Shown: positions 1 through 5,598, counted from the first letter of the stretch. The stretch: 5,943 nucleotides of DNA from Methanosarcinaceae archaeon (GCA_020793555.1 DQIO01000175.1:1-5943); one strand, 5' to 3'. Notes: generated from the letters alone by a model not told the origin. Made by a program: numbers and translations.

Positions 1-83
1 TGTGTTTGAGAGGATTGGTTTTATTGTTTTTGGTCTCGGCGCATCTTCTGCTTTATGTGATTTTTGTGTGATTGGGACGCACC
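1..83. repeat. Dispersed border repeat, copy A
   Basis: Bases 1-34 are identical to 3068-3101 (copy C). Bases 11-83 align without gaps to 2655-2727 (copy B), with about 56 of 73 positions the same by eye. The repeat may extend left of the window. The similarity to copy B stops near base 83, just before the promoter of the toxin-antitoxin operon. Both strands can be read open for short stretches, but substitutions between copies do not cluster at one codon position, so I cannot say which frame, if any, was coding. It is probably a decayed member of a multicopy sequence. The family is not recognised. Confidence 0.7.
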
Positions 84-90
84 GACCCCT

Positions 91-177
91 TATATTAAGT
101 ATAGTATAGATGATTTGATGTAATTTCCACTCTTTTGGTATACTATAAGTACTATAGTTACTATAGTAATACGTAAT
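91..177 (+). promoter_or_regulatory. Promoter/operator region of the toxin-antitoxin operon
   Basis: Three near-identical 9-bp units stand in tandem at 142-150, 151-159 and 160-168 (ACTATAAGT, ACTATAGTT, ACTATAGTA). The last two create a perfect 12-bp palindrome, TTACTATAGTAA, at 158-169. TATA-like candidates are TATATTAA at 91-98 and TATACTAT at 140-147. If the second is used, transcription would begin about 168-172 and the mRNA would be almost leaderless, which agrees with the lack of a Shine-Dalgarno sequence before the ATG at 178. RHH antitoxins commonly bind such short repeated operators and repress their own operon. Binding here is inferred. Confidence 0.5.
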
Positions 178-372
178 ATGAGTGCTACAACCACAATTCA
201 AGTAAAGACAAACACGCGTGACACCTTACGTAAAATTGGACATATGGGCGACGACTATAACACAGTCATCGAAAGGCTGATTGTCGAACACAATCGCAGT
301 CGCCTTGTAGAACATGGCAAGCAAATAGTCGAAGATCGCAAAAACGAATTTGTCAATATAGATGACCTTTAA
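178..372 (+). CDS. Ribbon-helix-helix-like antitoxin of a RelE-type TA pair
   Basis: A 64-residue protein. It begins with a short beta-strand-like stretch (residues 4-10, TTTIQVK), followed by two helices (about 11-22 and 25-38, ending in TVIERLIVEHNR). This is the small RHH layout that dimerises and binds DNA. The charged C-terminal part (about 40-64, ending VNIDDL) is the expected toxin-binding tail. It resembles short archaeal antitoxins found beside RelE/ParE toxins. It overlaps the toxin start by 11 bp (ATG at 362), the usual coupled antitoxin-toxin order. There is no Shine-Dalgarno sequence upstream, so leaderless translation is likely. The gene looks intact even though its toxin partner is broken, leaving an orphan antitoxin that may still bind the repeats at 142-169 or neutralise related toxins elsewhere. 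The exact family name is not certain. Confidence 0.75.
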   Translation: MSATTTIQVKTNTRDTLRKIGHMGDDYNTVIERLIVEHNRSRLVEHGKQIVEDRKNEFVNIDDL

Positions 373-569
373 TATACTGGTTCTTCCTGACCTTCTTAAA
401 AACCTCCCACCTAATTTTAAGGATAACATTAAGGCAGCAATCAAAGAGTTGATTATCCCTTTCCCAGGCACTGGAAAAGGTGAAAAGAAGGAGATCAAAG
501 GTGCCAATAATGTTGCATATCGTTTAAGAGTAGGAAGTTTTCGCATTTTCTATCGAATCGATAAAGATA

Positions 570-573
570 ATCG
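570..573. repeat. Target-site duplication, left copy (ATCG)
   Basis: ATCG directly outside the left terminal repeat matches ATCG at 2458-2461 directly outside the right one. Removing one copy with the element restores the toxin reading frame, which independently supports a 4-bp duplication. Confidence 0.85.
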
Positions 574-588
574 CAGGCTGTCCCAAAA
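574..588. repeat. IS left terminal inverted repeat
   Basis: CAGGCTGTCCCAAAA is the exact reverse complement of 2443-2457. The match ends after 15 bp, where the next inner base is C on the left and A on the reverse-complemented right end. Confidence 0.92.
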
Positions 589-758
589 CTCACCTAAATC
601 AACAAATTATCATTTTTAGCCATTGCATTTTACATAAGTTATGCTTTTTTAGTTTTCAAATGTATTTTTATCCTGGTCAATTCATCGAGATCAATCAACT
701 CTTTCATTCCGATTTACCCCTATAATCGGCATCAATCGAAGCCTTTAAGTACTCTTAG

Positions 759-812
759 TTTATTTATTACATAAAAAGTATACTTTTTATGAAGATAAAA
801 TGGAGTATTGCC
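759..812 (+). promoter_or_regulatory. Transposase promoter region with 20-bp perfect palindrome and ribosome binding site
   Basis: An AT-rich TATA-like stretch (TTTATTTA near 759-767) precedes a perfect 20-bp palindrome at 771-790 (half-site ATAAAAAGTA). GGAG at 802-805 lies 7 nt before the ATG at 813 and decides the start. A TATA box at that place would put the transcript start near 785-792, so the palindrome would lie over the initiation region, as an operator would. Alternatively it forms a hairpin in outside transcripts that limits transposase expression. Both roles are inference. Confidence 0.45.
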
Positions 813-2309
813 ATGTTCAAAAAATATGATCAAAAGCAACAGTTTTTGCTACCTTTAAGATTAGAACGTTTTGTTCCAGAAAACCACATTGCCAGAATAT
901 TGAATGATGTCATAGAAGCAGTTGACACCACTGCCATCGAATCCACATACTCTGAAGATGGTTCCCCTGCATATCACCCCCTACTCATGTTAAAAATTCT
1001 GTTATACGGATATATGATCAATATTCGAAGCTCAAGAAATATTCAGAAAATGACCTGTACCGACACCGCTTTCATGTATCTTGCAGCCATGCAACAACCG
1101 GATTTTCGAACAATTTGTCGTTTTCGCGCAAGTCATCTTGATTCAATCAAAGATATTTTCGCTCAAGTAGTCATAGTCTGTAAAGAAATGGGTATGCTCG
1201 GTGCTGGAAAAGCATCTATTGACGGAACCAAGATCAAAGCAAATGCTTCTGTAAGGCAAAGCAAAGATGCTGACGCTCTTGATAAAGAAATCAATAAAAT
1301 CCATAAAGAAATCAATAAAATTCTCGAAGAAAGCATCGAAATTGACGAGGAAGAAGATGAAAAATACGGCGACTCGACACCCTATCAAATTCCAGAGGAA
1401 TTGGTGGACAAAAATAAAAGATTAGCAATGATCCAGGCTGCGAAAAAGAAACTTGAAGAACAACAACTTAATAAAATTAATGTCACTGACAACGATGCCA
1501 AAATTATGAAACATAAAGACGGAACTAAAAAACCGTCGTACAACGGTCAAGTTGCTGTTGATAACAAAGAACAAGTGATTGTTGCAGCCGATCTTGTTGA
1601 CGAAGAAAATGATGTACACCAGATGGACCCAATGATACAACATATTCAGGCAATACTTGGATACAAGCCTACAATTGTGTTGGCAGATGCGGGATATTTC
1701 TCATACGACAATATTGAGTTGCTAATTCAGGAAGGAATCGATGCTTACATCCCCGATAATTTATTTGAGGTAGAAAAACGAGGGAAAGCCAAATGGTTTA
1801 TGAAATCCCTGTTCAGATATGATGAAGAAAAGGATTGCTACTATTGCCCTGCAGGCATTGTGATGCCGTTTGAAAGAATCCAAAAAAGACCGGATAAACC
1901 GGACTTGAAATTTTATGGCTGTAAATTTTGTTCTCAATGCGTTTTGAAAAATGCGTGTACTAAATCAGAAAACAGAACAGTTTCAAAAGACCCTCGCGAA
2001 CATTTGTTAGTAAATATGAGGGTTAAACTGAAAACGAAAGAGGGGAAGGATCTGTATAAGGAAAGAATGTATACGGTTGAACCTGTTTTTGGCCAAATGA
2101 AACAGAATCGAGGGTTTAGGGAGTTTCTTTTGAGGGGGAAGAAGAAAGCAAAAGTTGAATTTCTGATGATGTGTGTCGTACATAATATTGGGAAGATAGC
2201 GGGAGCTTTGAAAAAAAGTGGTATGAACTTGAATGAAACACTGGAAAACGGGATTCAAGGGGTAAATCAAACCGGAATTGATATGAAAAATGTTGCAATG
2301 GGTGCTTAA
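813..2309 (+). CDS. IS1182-type DDE transposase
   Basis: A 498-residue transposase that cuts and joins the ends of the surrounding element. Residues about 1-110 resemble the DUF772-type N-terminal domain (start MFKKYDQKQQFLLPL, then YHPLLMLKILLYGY and FRTICRFR). The RNase-H-like catalytic residues are read as D137 (in SIDGTKIKANAS), D292 (in IVLADAGYFS) and E423 (in EPVFGQMKQNRGFREF). A charged, coiled-coil-like insert rich in K and E lies between the first two (about 150-230). A Cys cluster (C342, C345, C370, C373, C376, C382) before the catalytic Glu may bind zinc. An in-frame ATG exists at 789 but lies in the palindrome and lacks a ribosome site. The ATG at 813 has GGAG 7 nt upstream and gives the usual family N-terminus. 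The frame is intact. Confidence 0.93.
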   Translation: MFKKYDQKQQFLLPLRLERFVPENHIARILNDVIEAVDTTAIESTYSEDGSPAYHPLLMLKILLYGYMINIRSSRNIQKMTCTDTAFMYLAAMQQPDFRTICRFRASHLDSIKDIFAQVVIVCKEMGMLGAGKASIDGTKIKANASVRQSKDADALDKEINKIHKEINKILEESIEIDEEEDEKYGDSTPYQIPEELVDKNKRLAMIQAAKKKLEEQQLNKINVTDNDAKIMKHKDGTKKPSYNGQVAVDNKEQVIVAADLVDEENDVHQMDPMIQHIQAILGYKPTIVLADAGYFSYDNIELLIQEGIDAYIPDNLFEVEKRGKAKWFMKSLFRYDEEKDCYYCPAGIVMPFERIQKRPDKPDLKFYGCKFCSQCVLKNACTKSENRTVSKDPREHLLVNMRVKLKTKEGKDLYKERMYTVEPVFGQMKQNRGFREFLLRGKKKAKVEFLMMCVVHNIGKIAGALKKSGMNLNETLENGIQGVNQTGIDMKNVAMGA

Positions 2310-2342
2310 AACCCATGTTTTTGGCGAACTTTCGGTGGAATA

Positions 2343-2367
2343 TGTGTATTTCCGTGTATGATACACA
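2343..2367 (+). terminator. Possible terminator hairpin after the transposase
   Basis: TGTGTAT (2343-2349) pairs perfectly with ATACACA (2361-2367) around an 11-nt loop, 33 nt after the transposase stop. The following sequence is A-rich rather than T-rich, so the signal is weak. It may be only a subterminal structure of the IS. Confidence 0.25.
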
Positions 2368-2442
2368 AAATGTTTAAAAAATTAGGTCTTAATTTCGAGT
2401 GTTGGAAATTCTTAGAACTTTAGGGGGTTGTTAAAAATTGCT

Positions 2443-2457
2443 TTTTGGGACAGCCTG
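2443..2457. repeat. IS right terminal inverted repeat
   Basis: TTTTGGGACAGCCTG is the exact reverse complement of 574-588 and ends next to the second ATCG. Confidence 0.92.
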
Positions 2458-2461
2458 ATCG
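2458..2461. repeat. Target-site duplication, right copy (ATCG)
   Basis: Matches 570-573. Deleting it with the IS rejoins the toxin frame. Confidence 0.85.
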
Positions 2462-2525
2462 TATCGTTTACGTATTCGACATTCTTACAGCAGAACAGGC
2501 ACATAAAAAATATGGCAGGTTGTGA
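2462..2525 (+). pseudogene. RelE/ParE-type toxin, 3' part beyond the insertion sequence
   Basis: With bases 572-573 as the first two bases of codon 71 and 2462 as the third, the frame continues as R-IVYVFDILTAEQAHKKYG-RL and stops at TGA 2523-2525. This supplies the last beta strand (IVYVFDI) and a basic C-terminal tail (HKKYG), typical of RelE-fold toxins, and completes a 91-residue protein of normal family length. No start codon or promoter of its own is apparent, so it should be silent. The absence of any other lesion argues that the insertion is recent. Confidence 0.85.
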
Positions 2526-2654
2526 CTTCAACTCAATGTATTTGTATAACTATTGTAAGATCAACACATAAATGAAATTGTTCAATCTAAAACTAAAAAC
2601 GATGCGAACGCCGTAGGCGGCACATTCCATAACCCACAACCCAACAATAAATAT

Positions 2655-2727
2655 ATGATTGGTAATATCGTTTTTGGTATCAGTACATCTTCTACTTCAC
2701 ATGATTTTCATGCGTTTGGAACGCACC
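2655..2727. repeat. Dispersed border repeat, copy B
   Basis: Aligns without gaps to 11-83 (copy A), with about 17 differences in 73 positions, mostly transitions. It shares with copy C only the part around the TCGTTTTTGGTATCA segment, then diverges. It lies immediately downstream (minus-strand sense) of the HsdR-like remnant. Confidence 0.65.
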
Positions 2728-2920
2728 TTCCACCAATCACTATTTTATTATTGCCATCAAGCTTAGGATCGATCAGTTCAGCGCGAGTTTCTGCTTCATT
2801 CATTGGTGTCCTTAATTTTCCATCTAAAGCTTCAAATTTCAACTGTAGATAAATTGTCGACAGTTCAGCTTTTTCTTCATCACCCAATAGTATTTTCGTT
2901 TTATACCAATAACTCAGCCC
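2708..2920 (-). pseudogene. Remnant resembling the N-terminus of a type I restriction HsdR subunit
   Basis: The minus strand is open from 2920 to the stop at 2710-2708. Within it the ATG at 2803-2801 begins MNEAETRAELIDPKL, which strongly resembles the start of HsdR-type (COG4096-like) restriction subunits, where this motif precedes an AGW segment and the nuclease domain. Here the similarity ends at about 2759 and the frame runs into repeat copy B and stops after 31 codons. The 39 open codons before the ATG (including LLGDEEKAELSTIYLQLKFE) have no stop and may belong to a preceding gene or an N-terminal extension. This is a decayed fragment, with no nuclease or helicase domain left. The family link rests on a short motif only. 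Confidence 0.45.
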
Positions 2921-3101
2921 CTAAAAACGTAATATTCCTCAACCCACATTCCCCAAAATACGCATCTATATCAAAACAGTTCTCTGCATTAATGTCGCGA
3001 AGCACTTTAGTTATATCGCGGGGGTCGGCGGTTGAATGGAGTGAGATTTTGGACTTAGGCATGTGTTTGTGTTTGAGAGGATTGGTTTTATTGTTTTTGG
3101 T
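2901..3101 (-). repeat. Dispersed border repeat, copy C, with a short decayed minus-strand frame
   Basis: Bases 3068-3101 equal 1-34 (copy A). Bases 2915-2965 align without gaps to 5893-5943 (copy D), about 39 of 51 identical. A 69-codon minus-strand frame (3110-2901) covers the copy and includes PRDITKVLRDINAE and FGECGLRNITFLG. In copy D the same frame reads GECGLENIAVLGDGLE, so this part may descend from a real coding sequence. The protein family is not recognised, the frame overlaps the HsdR-like remnant out of register, and no promoter is visible. I treat it as a remnant and not as a working gene. Confidence 0.5.
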
Positions 3102-3461
3102 ATCACTCAAATTGCAATGCCATCTAATTTATTCTCATCCATTTTTCAATTAGCCTCCTTTTTGACAAAAACCAAGCCAAAAAATATCCGTAATCGAAAT
3201 CCATCACGGAAATATACTTCTAAAAGTACTCTAATTTAGCAGGTATAACTTCTTTAATTTAACTGAATTCCCCATCCTATATGATGACTCAATCGCAATT
3301 CTCTTTCAATGAGAACGCAATAATTTAAAATACACAATTTCACGTAAAAACTGTAAATTAATGTATTTTATCATCGATTTTTCCAAAAAATGACGTCAAA
3401 AACGAGGGAAATGCGTATTTATCGTTATCTTTATCTACTACTTCCATCATGGTGTGTCATT

Positions 3462-4715
3462 ATGATAATAGAATTCTCGGTTGAAAATTTTCGATCTTTT
3501 AAAGACAAGGTTACTTTGAATATGGACTCAAGTTCAAGTAAAAAAATTTCTCAAAATCTGATTAATTTAGATGGTGGTAATAATCTTTTAAAATCAGCAG
3601 TGATATATGGTGCAAATTCTGCGGGCAAGTCAAATTTAATAAAAGCAATTGATTTTATGAAAGGTATGGTTATGAATTCCCACACTTTCAATGTAAATTC
3701 CAAAATTCCTTTTGTAGTTCCATTTAAGTTAAGCAAAGGTTCACAAAAGAAACCAAGTAAGTTTGAATTAATCTTTCATTGTGGCGGTAAAACATATAGA
3801 TATGGTTTTTCCTGCAATTCAACAAAAGTGTTTGAAGAATATTTGTTTGAAACATCAAAGAAAAAAGAAAAACTTGTGTTTTCAAGAAGTGATTCTATAA
3901 AATTCGAGTTTGGCATTGATGCCGAAAAACAAAAATTGTATCAATCTCAAACTATTGATAACACCCTTTACATTTCACGAGCTACACAATTAGGTTACGA
4001 TAAAACAAAAAATGTATATGATTATTTTTCAGAAAATATAATTGTTAATATGAATCTAAATCATGTCGATGCATTTAATTGGATTGATTATACGCTTGCA
4101 AAAATGAAGGAAGACTCTAAATTTAAAGATAAAATACTTGATATTTTAAAGAAAGCTGATTTTGGTGGCATCGAAAACATCTTAATTAAAACACAAAAAG
4201 TTCCTGTCAAAAAAGTTACTTTTAGTTTTTCAAATGTGGACCCTGATTTTGAAAGCACCGATGGTTTCGATGATATCTACAAAGTCCAAACGATACATCG
4301 AACAGATGATGGGGAAATAGTCTACCTTGATTTGAATGATGAATCTGAAGGCACAAAAAAAACACTATCTATTTTAGGTCCATTGCTAAACATAATGGAA
4401 GAGAACAAAGTGCTTTTTATAGATGAGTTAGACTCAAGTCTCCATCCTGAAATTACTCACATGATGGTAAAACTTTTTAATAGCAAAAAGAACAAAAGCG
4501 GACAATTAATTTTTACAACTCATGACACTACTCTACTTGATAATGAACTTTTTAGAAAGGATCAGGTCTATTTCTGTTCCAAAGAGCCGAATAGTTTTAC
4601 TACATTAAGTTCACTTCTAGATTACGATATCCGGCAGGATATTGATTTTGAAAGAGCTTATCTTAATGGTAGAATTGGTGGAGTTCCTTTCATTGATGAA
4701 ACGTTGTATGACTAA
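3462..4715 (+). CDS. AAA15/ABC-type ATPase, RloA/AbiLi-like, of a two-gene phage-defence system
   Basis: A 417-residue cytosolic ATPase of the COG1106 type. It begins MIIEFSVENFRSFKDKVTLN, the usual SMC/ABC-like first strand. Walker A is GANSAGKS (50-57), the ABC-like signature is SEGTKK (295-300), Walker B is VLFIDELDSSLHP (317-329, D321 E322) with its D-loop, and the switch His is H354 in TTHDT. The region between Walker A and the signature forms the family's insert. The ATG at 3390 would add 24 atypical residues. The ATG at 3462 fits the family start and has GGTG at 3451-3454, 7 nt upstream. It lies 21 bp before a RloB-like gene, the order of AbiL (AbiLi-AbiLii) and RloA-RloB. In such pairs the ATPase is thought to sense infection and control the TOPRIM partner. 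Base composition is clearly more AT-rich than the TA genes, consistent with transfer. No lesions seen. Confidence 0.85.
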   Translation: MIIEFSVENFRSFKDKVTLNMDSSSSKKISQNLINLDGGNNLLKSAVIYGANSAGKSNLIKAIDFMKGMVMNSHTFNVNSKIPFVVPFKLSKGSQKKPSKFELIFHCGGKTYRYGFSCNSTKVFEEYLFETSKKKEKLVFSRSDSIKFEFGIDAEKQKLYQSQTIDNTLYISRATQLGYDKTKNVYDYFSENIIVNMNLNHVDAFNWIDYTLAKMKEDSKFKDKILDILKKADFGGIENILIKTQKVPVKKVTFSFSNVDPDFESTDGFDDIYKVQTIHRTDDGEIVYLDLNDESEGTKKTLSILGPLLNIMEENKVLFIDELDSSLHPEITHMMVKLFNSKKNKSGQLIFTTHDTTLLDNELFRKDQVYFCSKEPNSFTTLSSLLDYDIRQDIDFERAYLNGRIGGVPFIDETLYD

Positions 4716-4736
4716 GCCAATTAAAGAGGCTTTATT

Positions 4737-5336
4737 ATGGTGAGAAAAGAAGGAACAAGATCAATTTCTAAGATATGGATATTTTGTGAAGGGGAAAAAA
4801 CAGAGATTCATTATTTTAAACATTTAAGATCTGATCTTAGAATTCAAAAGTTACAAATTAAGGTAAATTCTTCGAATAATAAAAATGCTCTTGGTGTCGT
4901 AAATTATGCATTAAAATTTTTGGAGCGTAAAAGAGATTATGTGTCAGGTGACATAATTGCATGTGTTTTTGATCGAGACCAGAATTCTTCAGAAGAACTT
5001 GAAAGTGCAAAAAAACTCGCATCCCATAAAGGTATTGATATTATATTTTCAAATCCATGTTTTGAGTTTTGGATTCTTTCTCATTTTGAATGCTATAAAA
5101 GGCCACTTGACAAAGATATGCTAAAAAGAAGACTAATTTCATCCTTAGGCCAATACAGTAAGAATGATCCTCTCTTATATAAAAAAACAAAAGAACATAT
5201 TAATGATGCAATCAAGTTTTCAAAAGATATTATATCGATGCATGAAAAAAATGGTATTGAGATTATAAGTCGTGATAGCAATCCTTCAACATTGGTTCAT
5301 AAATTGATAGAGCAAATACATAATTTTGATGAATAA
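4737..5336 (+). CDS. RloB/AbiLii-like TOPRIM effector
   Basis: A 199-residue protein matching the RloB family (Pfam PF13707 type). Motifs in order are IFCEGEKTEIHYF (15-27, the acidic first TOPRIM motif), VFDRDQN (77-83, the DxD-like metal-binding pair D79/D81), SNPCFEFWILSHF (105-117, the most typical RloB signature), and the C-terminal SNPSTLVHKLIEQI (181-194). TOPRIM proteins of this sort are metal-dependent nucleases or are predicted to be. The target of this one is unknown. The start at 4737 is preceded by GAGG (4726-4729) with 7 nt spacing. It follows the ATPase gene by 21 bp in the same direction, so the two are surely co-transcribed. In AbiL-type systems this subunit is the likely toxic effector held by the ATPase. 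Length is normal and no lesion was seen. Confidence 0.87.
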   Translation: MVRKEGTRSISKIWIFCEGEKTEIHYFKHLRSDLRIQKLQIKVNSSNNKNALGVVNYALKFLERKRDYVSGDIIACVFDRDQNSSEELESAKKLASHKGIDIIFSNPCFEFWILSHFECYKRPLDKDMLKRRLISSLGQYSKNDPLLYKKTKEHINDAIKFSKDIISMHEKNGIEIISRDSNPSTLVHKLIEQIHNFDE

Positions 5337-5346
5337 AATTAATATG

Positions 5347-5370
5347 TGGGGAATTCCAATAAACTCCCCA
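5347..5370 (+). terminator. Possible terminator hairpin of the defence operon
   Basis: TGGGGA (5347-5352) pairs with TCCCCA (5365-5370) around a 12-nt loop, 10 nt after the RloB-like stop codon. There is no immediate T-run; the nearest T-tract is TTTTT near 5401. In archaea T-rich tracts alone can end transcription, so the exact end is unsure. Confidence 0.35.
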
Positions 5371-5488
5371 GCGTGTGTAAAATTTATAATCCATATATAA
5401 TTTTTATTATCATTGTCACCTCAAACTTTATGAGATGATTTTCGGCTTTTATACTACTCCGCAAGTATAATTTAGAACTTATATGACA

Positions 5489-5570
5489 GCCACAGAGTAC
5501 ACAGAGGTCACAGAGAAATGATTTGAAGCTGTGGAAAAGGTCACTCTGTGTCCTCTGTGCTCTCTGTGGC
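5489..5570. repeat. CACAGAG-type long inverted repeat
   Basis: A 27-bp arm at 5489-5515 (GCCACAGAG, then CACAGAGG and CACAGAG blocks) is matched in inverse by 5544-5570 at 24 of 27 positions, with a 28-bp loop. Each arm is itself a run of CACAGAG units at a spacing of about 9-10 bp. Repeats of this CACAGAG composition are scattered in many environmental bacterial and archaeal genomes and give spurious ORFs with LCDLCVLCG. It has no transposase and shows no clear target duplication here. Confidence 0.8.
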
Positions 5571-5580
5571 AAATAGTTAC

Positions 5581-5598
5581 AAAAAGCAGATGCTTTTT
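5581..5598. terminator. Near-palindromic hairpin with T-run, possible terminator
   Basis: AAAAAGCA (5581-5588) and TGCTTTTT (5591-5598) are perfect complements separated by GA. The stem ends in five Ts on either strand, so it could end transcription in both directions. It is 244 nt from the nearest gene end, and the link to any transcript is unproven. Confidence 0.25.

Larger units (their letters stand above)
362..619 (+). pseudogene. RelE/ParE-type toxin, 5' part, interrupted by an insertion sequence
   Basis: Codons 1-70 (362-571) encode the bulk of a RelE/ParE-superfamily toxin, in which family members are mRNA interferases or gyrase poisons. Seen in it are an N-terminal strand (NILVLP), a helix 17-30, the basic loop GTGKGEKKEIKG (36-47), and the strand pair YRLRVGSFRIFYRID (53-67), which is the family signature. 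The gene overlaps the antitoxin by 11 bp with no Shine-Dalgarno sequence, suggesting translational coupling. An IS begins at 574. The reading frame then runs 14 codons into IS sequence and stops at 619, giving an 85-residue product that lacks the last strand and C-terminal tail. Joined to 2462-2525 without the IS and one ATCG, it makes a 91-codon gene. The truncated product is probably inactive, since the missing tail normally completes the fold and active site. Confidence 0.85.
574..2457 (+). mobile_element. Complete IS1182-type insertion sequence, 1884 bp
   Basis: The element is bounded by perfect 15-bp terminal inverted repeats (CAGGCTGTCCCAAAA at 574-588 and its complement at 2443-2457). 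It is flanked by a 4-bp ATCG duplication and encodes one DDE transposase (813-2309). Length, single ORF and transposase type fit the IS1182 family. The 224 bp before the transposase hold a hairpin (CCGATT 709-714 with AATCGG 724-729) and a 20-bp palindrome (771-790). The 148 bp after it hold a possible terminator hairpin (2343-2367). No frameshift or stop was seen in the transposase, so the copy may be active. It sits in the same orientation as the toxin gene it disrupts. Confidence 0.92.
2526..3461. other. Gene-free stretch between the TA and defence loci
   Basis: No intact gene is supported across about 930 bp. The ORFs that can be drawn here are low-complexity or lie over repeats. It contains a GC-rich 21-bp motif at 2608-2628 that recurs inverted at 5630-5650, repeat copies B and C, an HsdR-like remnant on the minus strand, and from about 3110 an AT-rich leader to the defence operon. 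Possible TATA boxes in that leader are TTTAAAATA at 3324-3332, TATTTTAT at 3364-3371 and the TTATCTTTATCT stretch near 3424-3436. I cannot choose among them. Confidence 0.6.

Noticed and set aside
226..546. Minus-strand 106-codon frame opposite the TA genes
   Set aside because: It covers both TA genes in antisense with no start signal or family features. The + strand pair explains the sequence.
2007..2366. Minus-strand 119-codon frame over the transposase 3' end
   Set aside because: It lies opposite the well-supported transposase, is rich in aromatic and low-complexity residues, and has no recognisable motif. It is an antisense shadow.
2608..2628. Integron attC-like site suggested by the CGCC-GTA-GGCG core
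   Set aside because: The stem is only 4 bp with a 3-nt loop, there is no conserved core triplet pair and no integrase in the window.
2655..3153. Two + strand frames (2655-2852 and 2803-3153) in the gene-free stretch
   Set aside because: They lie over repeat copies B and C and the HsdR-like remnant, change character along their length and lack ribosome sites. Nothing supports them as genes.
3390..3461. N-terminal membrane anchor on the ATPase (YLYLLLPSWCVIMII)
   Set aside because: The hydrophobic stretch appears only if the upstream ATG at 3390 is used. Family N-termini begin at the downstream ATG, and the stretch is too short to be convincing.
5489..5570. CRISPR-like array from the CACAGAG units
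   Set aside because: The units are about 9-10 bp apart, arranged as an inverted pair, with no spacers of uniform length and no cas genes.
5384..5572. Minus-strand 62-codon frame beginning MPQRAQRTQS
   Set aside because: This is the well-known spurious translation of CACAGAG-type repeats, not a protein.
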